Below are positions 1 through 11,510 of a DNA stretch of 64,000 bases, piece after piece. The position numbers and the translations under genes were made by a program. The notes under the pieces were generated by a model. It was not told where the DNA came from and made no database searches. It was given only the letters and a program-made list of their open reading frames with translations. Every line of letters begins with the position of its first letter. Positions within the stretch are counted from its first letter, which is position 1. This DNA is from Schistosoma mansoni (lineage: Eukaryota > Platyhelminthes > Trematoda > Strigeidida > Schistosomatidae), in the NCBI RefSeq assembly GCF_000237925.1, contig NC_031500.1:9945753-10009752 (forward strand), read 5' to 3'.

Positions 1-1
1 A

Positions 2-160
2 CGTCCTCGTGTACTAACTTTTGTTTATTCACGTGTACTAGAAGATTTACGTGCACGTTCTGAACGTATGATTACACGTGAAAATTTCGAAGATGGATTA
101 AATTTCTTAAAAAATACAAATAAAATTGATTGGGCTGGAAATACTATACGTAAACGTTAA
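2..160 (+). CDS. 3' terminal exon of an unrecognised protein-coding gene (partial)
   Basis: An open frame enters from the left edge and runs 52 codons to TAA at 158-160. The peptide ends in a basic, hydrophilic tail (ending GNTIRKR) and uses CGT for most of its arginines. No family is recognised and no function is offered. The frame is supported by its steady codon pattern, the abrupt change to A/T-rich sequence after the stop, and a poly(A) signal 130 bp downstream. The window starts inside the exon, so no splice acceptor can be seen. It could be a chance frame, but codon bias and the 3' signal make a real last exon more likely. Confidence 0.6.
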   Translation, partial: RPRVLTFVYSRVLEDLRARSERMITRENFEDGLNFLKNTNKIDWAGNTIRKR

Positions 161-289
161 AAAAACAACATTTGAGTACCTTTTTTCGTATGGAACTTTT
201 TCTATTTAAAAAAACAAACAAACAATGAAAACCTTTACACAAAAAAGGAGCAGATTTTCGTTTTTTTTTTGTATTTTTTTGTTCGTTTA

Positions 290-295
290 AATAAA
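290..295 (+). promoter_or_regulatory. Poly(A) signal AATAAA for the leftmost gene
   Basis: A canonical AATAAA lies in A/T-rich sequence 130 bp after the stop codon of the partial exon, as expected for a short 3' UTR. Confidence 0.5.
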
Positions 296-299
296 GTAT

Positions 300-1737
300 T
301 TATTACCTTAGATAATTATTTGGTCTTTTAACTTAATATGAGCTACATTCTGAGTGTAAGAGAGATAATCATGCTACTATCTAATTGCTCAAATCGAAGT
401 ACGTGTAGAAGAGTTCATACCTGGAACACTTGGGATACTTAAATTTTCGAACCCCCTTAACCACTAGGTCATAGCACCATTTCTTCCGATTGATTCACTG
501 GTCAAAACTTATTATGAATAATTCACTTTTTATTATAATCAAATAGGATAACGCAACCTTGCTAACTTGTTATGATGTTTAGTAATGCATGAATAAGGTC
601 AAAACCATTAGTTGAGTTAAAGTCAGTCTGATTGAATCTCAATCTAAAGACGATTCTGGTTTACATTTGTCTGTGCGCGTGTGCATGTGTAAATTATACT
701 TAAATTTTCAAACCATAAGTTAATTAAATTTATCAGTGTAATGGGTAGAGGATGTCTTTCGTTTCGACTACCCTATGACATAGACCTACATCGATCGGAA
801 AGACAGTATGCTTAAGTCATCGTAGTTTTATTACATTGTTGGCCGTGTTTATGTCTACAATTACACAATAAGCTATTGATATTGTAAAAGAATCTGTGAT
901 AAGAGATCAGTATTTGATCATTGAAATGCGTTTTGTGAATTCAGTTGGATTGAATTTGATGCTTGGTAAACATAGTTTACTCTCACTTTTATTTAAGTAC
1001 TATAAGTCAATCCCAAAGATAAACGTGACACTAGTTAACTTTGAAATGATGAATATTCTCAGTCTAGCTGTGAACCAGATGTGCATTATTCGACATTTGG
1101 ACATCAGTTAGTTTTTTGAGCACTACGACTCAGTAATGGAAGCCTAAACAAGTTTCTTGAAATGGGGTGTAGTATAAGTCAATACACCTTCGGTTAGGTT
1201 TATAACAGAAGCAAGTAGCTACGCGATTCTTTGCACATCAGTAATGTTTGATAATCTTATCACCGGGAGGACAACTCTGTCACAAGATATACCTTACAGA
1301 TGAGTACCTACTAACCGGGAATCTGAATCCAGTGCTTCCTACCGATTGCTTCCAATCACAGAAGATTGATGATGTGTGCAAGTTAGTGGACATGAGTTCC
1401 AACAACGATCAATGAAAAGCTGGTCATTTCTGTAAGTAAATTAGTGTTATGGTATGCTGGGCATAATAATTATGCATTGACACATCGGTTATAAAATAAT
1501 ATTTAGTAACTGGAAGAAAGAAGATTATAATAATCAAGGTAATTATTCTAACAATCAAACAATCGCTGTATTACATAATATATAAGAAGTAACTAACAGA
1601 ATATTTTGATGAAAGGTCAGTATTATAGTAGTTATGTAAGAATCAAGAGACGAATATGTAAAATACAAAAGTGGACGAAAATAGTTTAAATATTTTTGAA
1701 GGAAAGAGTTTCATCAAAGTTTAGCTACTAGCTCACG
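300..1737. other. AT-rich intergenic stretch, no gene seen
   Basis: No exon with consistent coding character is visible on either strand; the longest frames are about 70 codons and read as chance. A strongly decayed SINE-like patch may lie near 420-490, where a box B-like string is followed by a decayed tRNA-like segment. Confidence 0.5.
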
Positions 1738-2197
1738 TCTATACCAATGGTCAAGGTAGCGAGAGTGGTTGTACAAACTTCTTTTGGATGCAAAGGTTTG
1801 TTTTGTGAACATAGATTCTGATGGCTTCAGCAATGTGCAAAAGACAAACTCGTAAACCATCTAGTAAATTTTATGGGATATGGCGGATAACCTTACGAGC
1901 TTTATTCAAATCAACGTGATGACCTGTGTTCACTAAGTGAGCGAGAATAGAACTCTCAATCACTCTTACCTGTCCTTTTCTCAACCAAGATGGTTGGTGT
2001 TCTGGTATGCGATGACGGACTTGCCGAATTGTACACCCTATATAACTGGATTTACAGAAGCAGTTGAATCGGTAAATACAAATGGATGTGGCGAATTCAG
2101 GGAATCTGTCTTTATAAACGGTTCTTTTTATGGGCCGATTGTAGAAAACGGAACTCAGTTTGTCTGCATTAAATATTTTCTGTACTGCCTTTCTCAA
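1738..2197 (-). mobile_element. Penelope-like retroelement fragment, GIY-YIG endonuclease region (fossil)
   Basis: On the minus strand the frame contains the spaced pattern of a Penelope-like C-terminal GIY-YIG domain: a YRFNCFCKSSYIG stretch, then HRIPEHQPSW, then SSILAHLVNTGHHVD. Downstream a tail matches the C-terminal part of such proteins (CIQKKFVQPLSLP). Penelope-like elements carry this nuclease behind their reverse transcriptase, and schistosomes are known to harbour them. Only the C-terminal portion is present, with no RT domain nearby, so this is a truncated and broken relic. The element's ends were not found. Confidence 0.7.
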
Positions 2198-2249
2198 CCT
2201 ATATATATATATATGGATTTTATATCAGTGATTGAGTTACTCACCTAAC

Positions 2250-2780
2250 CAAGATTACCACTCATATACCTAGTTTTTGGATCAGTTAGGATAACTTACA
2301 TAAGCGTATGATTTATGCTCATTACTGCTCAGCTACCTGTGCAAATTTTGAACCTATTACTGTAAAGCTGTACGATCAACATCCTAATTACATACATTTT
2401 ATGATTGATTATTTATGACGTATCAGACTTGTATTACATGTATAGAATCACAGTTTGTTTTCAGCTCAATAAAAATAACCTAAGGCAGTTTCCCAACTGG
2501 AATTGCGAAGGTTTTTATCTTGAGGATATTGGTACTAGTTTCATGGATTCAACTTCTATATGCTACCTAAGTTATAAAATTTCACTAATGAGGACTTCAC
2601 CTAACGTCAATAGGACGAATAACATAAATGGCTGACACCGCAAAACCGCCTATATATCTTAATACCTATTGGTCCAGTAATCAATCAGAACACATAAACA
2701 ACAAGTCAATTTACATTCAACTATTTTTTGCCAGGAATAGAAAACTTATATGATAATATGTATAAATTATGGGAAAAGAA
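2250..2780. other. AT-rich intergenic stretch, no gene seen
   Basis: Nothing recognisable apart from a short AT microsatellite at its left edge (about 2199-2216). Confidence 0.45.
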
Positions 2781-2785
2781 CAAAT

Positions 2786-3222
2786 TATAATTTTTGATTG
2801 AGATCATGAATCGATTGATGTTAGACCACCATTGGAAACCTGGAAGCACTGAATGGCCATGTGTTCACTAGTGACTAGCTTCACGAGGGAATTCTTAGAG
2901 TTCTAGTGAGAAGCCGTGATCAGTGCAGCTAGTCCATGTCAGGTAGAGATAGATATCTACCTCAGACAATGGAAGATGGTCGCACAATTTCGTAGATTGG
3001 TTGGAGTTAGATATTAAAACCGTTGGATACCGGCCCAGAGGCCTAGAGGTTGAGCGTTTGCGCGCAAGACCGAAAGTCCTGAGTTCGAGCTCCGCGTGTG
3101 GGATCGTGTGCGCGCACTTCTGAGAGGTTCCATACTAGGACAAAACAACCCTTCAATGCTTTCAGGTTCTCAATGGCGGTCTAATATCAATCAATTCACG
3201 ATCTCAATCATAAAGTTAACAA
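2786..3222. mobile_element. tRNA-derived SINE, two copies head to head (decayed)
   Basis: The left part (2786-2850) is the 3' end of the SINE on the minus strand. The right part (about 2880-3222) is a copy on the plus strand with a tRNA-like head (box B-like GAGTTCGAGCTCC), a decayed hammerhead position near 3118 and the same 3' tail. The outer ends form an imperfect inverted repeat, so the whole reads as a foldback. The hammerhead core is mutated. Confidence 0.65.
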
Positions 3223-3595
3223 TTTCCACATCCCCATACTGAAAATCATAATTTGTACGTAACTAGGTCATATATAATATAAAACATAAATGTAGTTAAT
3301 AAGTAATAGTTTATTAAACAATCAAAAACATATGCCAATACTTAATAATTTAAATGACAGGTTACAATTAGGACAATAATGAAATATCGTAACCTGAAAA
3401 ATTTAATGAATGTGCATAAAAATAATTCCCTGTAGAATAGTTTTGGAAGTTCGACCTTTTTTTACCTATTATTCACTTATATCTAACAATTAACATGTAC
3501 ACCTTAGCTGAGCTGTGAAATTAATTTTATTTAGGCAAGTATGAATTATGACTGATTCGATATGATTTCAAAATCTGTTTTTTTTTCTTGTTTTC

Positions 3596-3815
3596 AATTA
3601 AAATCATGAACCGATCTAAGTTAGACCATTATTAAACATCTGAAAGTATTGGACGGCTGTTTCCTCTTAGTATGGGACTCCTCAGCAATGCATAACCACA
3701 ATCCCTCAACCAGAAACCAAACCCAGGACCTTCGGTCACGCGTATAAAAAACACTAGACAACTTGCCTTTCATCCAACGGTGTTAATGTTTAACCTCAAT
3801 CAATCTATGACATTA
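3596..3815 (-). mobile_element. tRNA-derived SINE copy, decayed
   Basis: In minus orientation the order is box B-like head, GAGGAG-like segment and the GGTCTAAC tail, matching the better copies at 5.8 and 36.7 kb but with many substitutions. Confidence 0.55.
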
Positions 3816-4111
3816 CACAACAATCTCCTATTGTCTTTGATATGTAACTGATTTTCACTTCAGTACGTTGATTTAAAAGATGTGACAATTTGAGCACATA
3901 TGTAATAACTTGCTAAAATGTTGATTGTATGGCTGTTTGTTCTGACTGTGCAGTAAAATGCTACTTGGTACAACGAAACAAGACAATGATGGGCCGATAT
4001 AAAGAAGGATATAAGACTGGTGAATAAAGATCTATTTATGCACCAAACGCTAGTTTCACTACTGAACGACATGACATTAAACAATGCATAATGTTAAATT
4101 CATTTTTGTAT

Positions 4112-4397
4112 CGGTTGTTTGAATCTTCCCATTGATGTTTAGGACTGCAATTGATCAGTCTCTTATTGGAATATGTGCATCCTGTGTGAATTGCCTCGAT
4201 ATCGCCTTAAGTCATAGGCATTATAAACAAAAAATGGATGGTGGCTAGCAGTGGAGTTCAGGACACTCGTTTCGTCCTATGAGGCTTTATCAGCTGGGTG
4301 TACCTGCACCCTAGAGTTGATCTTCACTCTGAGACTCAAACCCAATGCCGTTCGCCTCAAACGCCATTGCTTTATCCACTTACCTACTGAGTCCTGA
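4112..4397 (-). mobile_element. Sm-alpha-type SINE with decayed hammerhead, canonical order
   Basis: Read on the minus strand this copy has a tRNA-like head (box B-like GGGTTTGAGTCTC near 4337-4349), then the hammerhead region, then the tail module ending in GGGAAGATTCAAACAA. This is the order known for the schistosome Sm-alpha family. The hammerhead core reads CTGATAAAG where CTGANGAG is required, so cleavage is not expected. It is the only copy in the window that shows head, ribozyme and tail all on one strand. Confidence 0.75.
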
Positions 4398-4769
4398 TAG
4401 CAACTAGCTTGGGCAATGGGGTGAAGTTTAGTTCATTTTTGTGTTGAGAAGATTCGGACAACCATTGTTGCATAAATATTATTTTAAATGTCGAGTCAAA
4501 TGGATAGATTTGAATGTATTTAGAGATAAGTAGTTAACGTTTATCGGTCGATAGTTTAACAGATCTTGATAATTTATAAAATAAATAGATTAACTGTTTA
4601 AAATAACAAATTTAAGTAAATTATTGAGTTATATATTCTGCTTCCGAACATTCCATTCTAATCAAATGGGCTTGAGTTCGGTTTCCGTTTAAGAGGGAGG
4701 CGGTTTCAGCTTATGCTTGAACTTTCAGTGATGTGTTGTGTCTCATTTCACTAAGAAGCATTTCAATAA

Positions 4770-4985
4770 TTCATAGTGTTAGATTTTGAATTACGAAGTG
4801 AAATTGGCTAGACTAATGTCGAAAACCTGGAAGCACTCCCCACTAGTAGTATTCACCTACAACCCCACTCTCAGGAACTGAGTTCAAGATCTTCGGTCAT
4901 GAGCTCAAACTATTACCCTCTAGACCACTGAGCCGGTATCCACCAACGTTAATGTATAATTTCAATCAATTCATGATATTGAACA
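4770..4985 (-). mobile_element. tRNA-derived SINE copy, decayed
   Basis: Minus-strand copy: head with box B-like sequence, lost ribozyme segment and a recognisable tail joined to the ACTGAGCCGG motif of the better copies. Confidence 0.5.
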
Positions 4986-5348
4986 GGCTTCATCCATTGG
5001 CTGTGGTGGATAACTGTCTGAAATTCGATATGTTCGAACCAAACTAGTCACAGCTTCTCACTAGAACTTCAAGAATTTCATCTAGATTCTAGTCAGTATT
5101 GAGCACATGATTTATGGAAACCATAGAATTTTCGTAGATCTTAAATCTCTATTTGATCTTATTTAGACCTTCATTAAAAACCTTAGATTAGTTCCAATGA
5201 TGGCCTAACTAAAATCAGTTGCTGATCTAAAACCTATGAAAATTCGATCATCTCCACGAAAATCCATAAATAATAATTCACTTTGTATTTATTCTCTCAA
5301 TATCAATTTCATTTATTTGGGTAAAAGTAATAACAATTAATAGTGCCA

Positions 5349-5760
5349 CTGTTACGTCCTTAATCTGTCTACCCACTTTCGTGCCGAGGATGACTTGTCT
5401 AATGTAGATTAAGACCTTGACGCGATAGACTGACTGGCTTAACCTTGAGGCTAGTATGCGTGAGTTCGAAGTGGGGTAGAGGGAAGAAACTATGCTATCT
5501 CTGATTGACTGACAAACACGCGAGAGAGTGAGAGAGAAGACAAGACAACTGGAACACTGCTCGCTTTATTCCAATCCCTAGTACTCGAATTCCGATTAGT
5601 GTAAAAAGATACATGAAGAAATAGGTGACTAACCTGACCACAACGTACAATGATTAGGAAAATACAATTATGTCCAAAACTGGGGGATTGTAGTAGAAAA
5701 TAGAGTACAAAAGGTCACGTCTAAATCACAATAACTTTGGGACAGAAAAGGCTATGGCAG
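5349..5760. mobile_element. Possible solo LTR (fossil)
   Basis: The segment begins TGTTACGTCC and ends near TATGGCA, giving TG...CA ends. It differs in composition from its flanks and contains an AATAAA-like signal on the minus strand near 5565. No internal region or second LTR is seen, and no clear target duplication. Orientation and family are uncertain. Confidence 0.35.
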
Positions 5761-5819
5761 TGAATCATACATCAAACGAATGCTTATGATCTGTAGAATA
5801 GACTAGGAACAAAATTAAA

Positions 5820-6300
5820 TCAGAAGGGGTTTCGTGGAGGTTTCAGTATTTTCATAGTTGAAATCATGAGTCAATTGAAGCTAGACCACCATGGAAAACC
5901 TGGAAGCACTGGACGGCCGTTTTGTCCTATTGTGTGTCTCTTCGGCAGTGCGCATCCACGATCTCACCTCACAAGATTCAAACCCTGGAGTGAGAAGCAA
6001 TGACCAGTGGAGTTCAACCAAGTCTGTTGTGAGATAGGAACTAATTGAAGACAATTGATGAACAGTTGCTCAACTTCGTGGATTGGTTGAAGTTAGACAT
6101 TAACACCATGGGATGCCAGCTCAGTGGTCTGTCGGTTAAGTGCTCTGGCGCGAGATCAGTAGGTTCTGGGTTCGAGTCTCGCGAGGCGAGATCGTAGATG
6201 CGCACTGCTGAGGAGTCCCATAATAGGACGAAATGGCCGCCCAGTGCTTCCAGGTTTTCCTTGGTGGTCTAGCTTCAACTGAATCATGATTTCAACAAAA
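5820..6300. mobile_element. tRNA-derived SINE foldback: minus copy joined to plus copy with hammerhead core
   Basis: The left arm (about 5820-5990) is the SINE on the minus strand from its TCAGAAGGGG end up to its tRNA-like head. The right part (about 5990-6300) is a plus-strand copy with a leader, tRNA-like promoter (box B-like GGGTTCGAGTCTC at 6168-6180), hammerhead segment and tail. The two copies face each other at their heads. The same joint, close to the string GAGAAGC, appears in the copy at 2.8-3.2 kb. Confidence 0.7.
6198..6252 (+). ncRNA. Hammerhead ribozyme motif in SINE, cleavage triplet altered
   Basis: The string has GCACTG (stem I), CTGAGGAG, a GTCC...GGAC stem II, CGAAA, a short stem III and CAGTGC closing stem I, which is the hammerhead layout. 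The triplet at the cleavage position reads GCC instead of the NUH type (GUC in related copies), so it should not cleave although the core is whole. Confidence 0.6.
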
Positions 6301-7860
6301 GTAAATGTTACTGTTATACAAGCTTTGAAATATATGAAATAACGTCCCCGAAAATAACTTCCGTAATTTGTTTAGGCTTCTTGTTTCGCTGTTCACATCA
6401 ACCACTATGAAATTGTGCAATAATTTATAATATAAAAAAGTACTTGATTGGTATATTGTTGAAAATTCACTTATTATTTATCATAAAACATGAGTTAATG
6501 TTTGTAATAAACGTAAGTTTAGATAGTACACATTGTAATCAACATGTTTATCTGTTTATCATTTCTAAAATAGGTGATTACCTTGTAATGACTGGTAGTA
6601 TGTCAAGCCTATATGGGATATTCTAGCTTCTGGATAGACTGACTTAATCATTCTTCTCAAGTCATATTTTGACCTTATCGTTTATTCATTTGTTAACCCT
6701 GATTGTTTTTATATGATCGTATGTGTGTTAATTACCTACCTTATTCATTATGTCTGTAACTTATTTTTGTTTGATTATAAGTATCAAGTCATGCTTGGTT
6801 AAATCGACTTTGCTCACATGCCTCCACCGCGCGTCATTTGGTTTCGCTTCGCTCCCTTCTCTGGGCTATCTTTGCTTCGTTTCCCTTATTATCTGTCAGG
6901 ATCGACGATTATGTGAAATATAGGTATTCGAAATTCATTCTCGTATTTGACTTAATTAATTCTGTTATCCACTAATGCGAATTAAGTCGATGATTATACA
7001 CGAAGGTTGTCTGTATGTATATTTCAAACTGGAGTCAGATACAAGGCCACAAAACCTATGGAGATAATTGGTTTGATATCGCATGATGAATAAAACTATA
7101 CATACGTATTGTGCCTATCAACTAATCAGACTCAAGATAAAAGCTGTTGGATTATTTTGCATTAACTTCAAAACACAGTGACAGCCAACTTGTATCCTAA
7201 TATGAGGTAGGTAAAAAAATGGGTATGACATGATGCAATAGGTAAATTACAAGAAATGCCGCGTCGTGATAAAGATTTTCTCTGAAATGGTAATTAATCG
7301 TTGAGTGTACTTGCTGTGCTTCATATTATAGGCCAAGGTGTTCGTTGGGTCTCTCAGGACCACCCAGTGCATTATAACCTAACCGATACAGAATAATTGT
7401 TGTTTTTCGATATATACGATTGGCGACCATTATTTATACAGATGATTGAAAACGTATTGATGTCTTCAGAGATGTAATTATAATCGTCAGATACTCTTTA
7501 ATATACGTCCTTTCATTTACCTTATATAACTGGTCTCCATATTAATACATACTAAAGCAGTGTGATTAAGATTAAAGAACTATTTCCGCCCATATGAAAG
7601 CTCTAGAATTATATGAACAGATTTTCGCATCGGACCTACTTTGATTTTGTTCTCATTGGACGTACTATGAAACTTAATAAGTTTACTAATCATGTAATAT
7701 ATATAACTGTGTAACATTTCGCAAGGTCACATTGTAGTCTCGAGGTCACCAATGTAGTATAATTTCATTACTGAAAGTTCACCGTCTATTCTTAGATCTC
7801 AGAAATGTATACAAATACTGTAATAATAAGAATAGTATTCCATCATAAAACTACGGAGTA
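6301..7860. other. AT-rich intergenic stretch, no gene seen
   Basis: No coding or repeat signature recognised with confidence. A locally less AT-rich patch lies at about 6820-6900 and has no frame or motif that I can name. Confidence 0.45.
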
Positions 7861-7879
7861 TATACTATTCGGGCTCTAC

Positions 7880-8045
7880 AAATCAATGAAGAAGGCGTTG
7901 GGCGTTTGAAAGAAAAGATACTAGGTTTAAGTTTCAGTGTGAACATCAACATTGTAATGTGGTAGGTACATCCAGCTGACAAGTCCCAAGTAGGATGGAA
8001 AGCACATCTTGAATTTCATAGTTAACCATTATTCATCTTTACTAA
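7880..8045 (+). mobile_element. Sm-alpha-type SINE copy, decayed
   Basis: Plus-strand copy with a head-like GTTTAAGTTTCAGTGTGAAC, a GGTACATCCAG stem I arm, CTGACAAG in place of CTGANGAG, and a damaged GAAA. It ends in the CCATTATTCATCTTTACT tail. Ribozyme activity is not expected. Confidence 0.65.
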
Positions 8046-8494
8046 AAACTCTTCTAAATGGTGATATTAAGACAATCCCTCGTAACGATGTACAGATGCC
8101 AACATAGACTAATCACTTACAGTGTCTAGTATCAGTAATTTCCAACTATGAAAAACATCAACCAAAACATGCACATCAAAAATATCTTTCGAATAATTCA
8201 AGATGATTGATTCGGAAACCAAACCGAATTTAGAGATTGATTACCTACCTACCACAAATTAGAAAGCTTAAATTTGTTTGTTTTTTTGAAGCTTTAAAAG
8301 ACTCGTTTTTTCCAAACATTATAATTGACCAATATTTTTTATTAGAAAGAAACAAAATGTATAACTCAAGAATTTAGTTGAATTTATTAGTTAAAAACAG
8401 TCTATTTATTTTATAGATTATTACATTGAACTATTGGCTAATAAATATTTACTACTGGTCAGTTCAACAATATATTCAAATCTATCTATTTGTC

Positions 8495-8938
8495 CACGAA
8501 TATATAGCCTCTGCCAGGGGAGTCCTACTCACTGCCTTCTCACACCATGGGTGTTGTTTACGAAATTGAGAGGACGAAAAGCGAATGTCTGGCGCTCTAA
8601 CCGGGTTGGTGGACACGGAAAGTTCACCTGGAGAGTTGAAAAGCCCTGATTCCAAACCAATGGTGCACATGGACTCTAGTATCCTGAGGGAACAAATGGT
8701 GTATGAATCAATTGTTGGTCACCGGCTACCATGGGATAGCATCTCCTCACGATGCTCCACTGACTTGTGGATCAGACCTTTAGGTCAAAGGCTCGGAGTG
8801 TGGCCCCCTAAGAAAACCACCTGCTTCAGCCTGGGCACCTGGGTAGTATCACAGCCCTCACACAAATCAAATGAGATTTGTGAGGTGCATATTTATCTGG
8901 TGCTTCCTTGTACCAATATTTATGTATTTAAATAAATA
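8495..8938 (+). mobile_element. (AAAT)n-tailed retroposon, copy 1
   Basis: A dispersed repeat of about 500 bp, seen four more times in this window. It starts with a pyrimidine-rich leader (here partly lost), carries GGTCACCGGCTACCATGGGA in its middle and ends in an AAATAAATAAAT tail, which points to a non-LTR retroposon. The family is not recognised. A frame of 116 codons is open across most of this copy and stops in the tail; it has no motif I know. Confidence 0.65.
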
Positions 8939-8942
8939 AATC

Positions 8943-9428
8943 TGTCCCCGAGCGTGAGAAGAGTCAGTTCTCCCTCTGGAAATGCTCTCACATTACCACA
9001 CATATACAGACACTGAGAAGCAATTCCTACTCACTACCTTCTAGCGACGAGGGTTCTTTCTACGAAAATCGAATGTCCGACACTTTAACCGGGGTAGTGT
9101 ATATAGAGAATCCACCTAGGAGAGTTGGAAAACTCTGATTCCATACCAATCGTGCATATGGGTTCCAGTACTCTGAAGAAACAAATGGCGTATGAACCCA
9201 TTGTTGGTCACCGGCCACCATGGGACTGCATCCCCCACTGTTGCTCCACTGTACTGTGGATCAGACCTTTAGGTCGAAGGCTCAGGGTGTGGTCCCCTAA
9301 GAAAACCATCTGATTCGGTTTGGGCATCCGGGCAATATTTCAGTCTTCACACAAATCGGATGACGAATTATGGTGCATATATATTTGGTTCCTCCTTATA
9401 CCAATGTTTATGTATTTAAATAAATAAT
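8943..9428 (+). mobile_element. (AAAT)n-tailed retroposon, copy 2 in tandem with copy 1
   Basis: This starts directly in the tail of the preceding copy, keeps the leader (GAGCGTGAGAAGAGTC...) and ends in AAATAAATAA. It is more diverged than copy 1, so the two are independent insertions or an old dimer rather than a recent duplication. Confidence 0.65.
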
Positions 9429-9429
9429 T

Positions 9430-10190
9430 GATGAAAATCATAAGATTTAATTTTGACTATTTATTGACTCCAATCAATTAGCAACTGTCACAACAGATGG
9501 TTATACATACAAGGATTCAAACTTGTACTACCGGTCAGAATTGGATTTAAACTTGATTAGTAGAAAGTTATAAGTAGTAATTTCAAATAAAAACAGTATT
9601 GTAGTATTTATTATTCAGTGACTAATGTTTTTAAAGTATGAAATGAGTACAAACGATTTCAATTAGTAAAAAAGAAGCCTTGAAAGGTATCTTTTAGAAA
9701 GCATAGGATATAATCATCTGTTAAGGTAAGCATAGCATTATTAAAAGAGATTTTCTATTTCAACTCATTATTATTTATACTACAATGCCTCTCTATTTAA
9801 ATGTTTCGTGTAAGTTTCATTGAAAGTTGAGATTGATCACTTAATATTCTTATTGTTCCATTGTACTATTTAAACTTGGATTAATGTTAATTTGGTTAGT
9901 TATTCTTTGAAGAAGTGGCTTACACTGAGTTACGAAACGTCAGAAAATCTAATTTTCCTACTAATTGGGATATTACAAATACATTAATTTTTCCAGTTGA
10001 TTAATAAATCGGATACAATTAAATAGGTTTATTGATTTTTGATTCATTTAGGTATCAAGTCTTATCAGAATTCTTTAGTTTGCTTTGTTTCACTTTTTTT
10101 AGTTTATAATTCTAACATTTTCCTAATTCAAACATGTATCCATTGTTGTTTTTGAATTTATTAATATAACTAAAGATAAATTCATTTAGT
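9430..10190. other. AT-rich intergenic stretch, no gene seen
   Basis: Nothing recognised on either strand. Confidence 0.45.
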
Positions 10191-10194
10191 ATTG

Positions 10195-10442
10195 TTTGTT
10201 TGAATCTTCCCATTGGTGTTTAGGACTGCAACTGGCAGTCTCTAATTGGCATATGTGCATACTATGCGTATTGCCTCGATATAGCCTTAATTCACAAGCA
10301 TTGTAAGCAAAGATGGATACTGGTTTCGAGTCCCAAAGTGAACATCAACTCTGAGATGCAGGTACATCCAGCTGACGAGTCCCAAATAGGACGAAACGCG
10401 CCTTGTCCTGAATTCCACTGCTGGTCACTATCCATCTTTGCT
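10195..10442 (+). mobile_element. Rearranged Sm-alpha-type SINE with hammerhead (tail inverted)
   Basis: The copy begins with the tail module on the opposite strand (TTTGTTTGAATCTTCCC ... AAGCATTGTAAGCAAAGATG). It then switches to box B-like GGTTTCGAGTCCC, the hammerhead and CACT/TATCCATCTTTGCTTA on the plus strand. The hammerhead is therefore bracketed by a short inverted repeat (TAAGCAAAGATGGATA and its complement). Copies at 41.09 and 41.57 kb share this order, whereas the copy at 4.1-4.4 kb has the canonical one. Confidence 0.7.
10358..10421 (+). ncRNA. Hammerhead ribozyme (Sm-alpha type), intact core
   Basis: Stem I arm GCAGGTACATCCAG, core CTGACGAG (10372-10379), stem II GTCCCAAATAGGAC (10379-10392), GAAA (10393-10396), a short stem III, and the GTC cleavage triplet (10405-10407) followed by the returning stem I arm. 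All required core residues are present. The returning arm reads CTGAATTCC where the well-known schistosome ribozyme has CTGGATTCC, giving one C/A mismatch in stem I. Cleavage after 10407 is predicted. Known biology: Sm-alpha transcripts self-cleave through this motif. Confidence 0.8.
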
Positions 10443-11284
10443 TATAACTGAATATATATTGTGACATTTGATAGTTAATTGATCGGTTATCATGTAGACA
10501 ATGATGAAGAGGTCAGCTACTTTGTTCTATAGAATATCTTTTTTTGCAGTTAGAGGAGTTCATTTTGTAAATGATGTTCGGCATGTTTTCTTTTGTTATA
10601 TTGCCTTTTAGTTTACGTAAAATTGATTAAAATGATTTTACTGGTATACGATTTGTGCTCATTCCTTATGACTTTTATAATCTGGTTGTGATTTCAGCCA
10701 AGATAAATCATATTTAGATACTTATCGGACCTTATTATTTCAAATGCGTTACAAATTTCTATTTCATCTGTTACTTAAAATAATCATATGTACTGGTGAC
10801 CACTCATCTATTATAGAACTATCCAGCACTGTGTATTAGTAACAACAGAAGCGACCTCAACTACGGTTTTCAGGCCTAGTGGTAAGTGGTTAACTATCAG
10901 ACCACTGACTTGTTGATATCTAATGATCTACATTCCTGACTTCAAGAAATGTATAATAATATACTGACAATATCCATTGCATTTTTGATATTTGCACATC
11001 TTAGTTATATCGATTATAAAAATTGACTGAATATAAATGACTATATTCTGTTACCGATTTGTCACACTCAATAAGGCCTAGTAAATATTAAAGTCTGAGT
11101 ATAAATACTTACAAATCTAACAACCTCAAAAAAATGTCGAAAAAATTATACATTAACAGGAAAAAATACTATACAGATACCGATAACACAAAAAAAAATA
11201 AAATTCTACCTGAAAAACAAAAAGAGAGTAAAAGGCAAAATAAAAATAGAAAGATGTGGAGTCAGGGGAAAAAATTTCCAGTTA
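10443..11284. other. AT-rich stretch left of the tRNA array, no gene seen
   Basis: Nothing recognised. The last 180 bp are A-rich on the plus strand and end where homology to the array unit begins. Confidence 0.45.
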
Positions 11285-11510
11285 TGTTGTTGTAGGTTGA
11301 TTGTTGGCGTATTGAATAGATGCGATTGTGTGTGATTTCTCCATGTGAATGAATTGTTGGTGTGGTCAGTATTCGTGGCAGTATGGAAGTGGTTCAGTGA
11401 GACAAGTGGAATTGGGAGATTGGAATAGATGGAGACCGAACAACCATGTTGATGGGGGCTTAGACAAGCAGATGTTTGAGTGCACACTGTCTACATGCAG
11501 TTGTTTGTAT
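11285..11510 (+). repeat. Left part of the first array unit
   Basis: This matches the segment that follows the (TGGT)n microsatellite in all other units, up to TTGTTTGTAT where the LTR element begins. It is the most diverged end of the array. The unit resumes at 14509. Confidence 0.85.

Noticed and set aside
896-1111. 71-codon plus-strand frame
   Set aside because: AT-rich chance frame, no motif, splice context or neighbour support.
3860-4084. 74-codon minus-strand frame
   Set aside because: No motif and composition typical of intergenic DNA; it lies next to a SINE.
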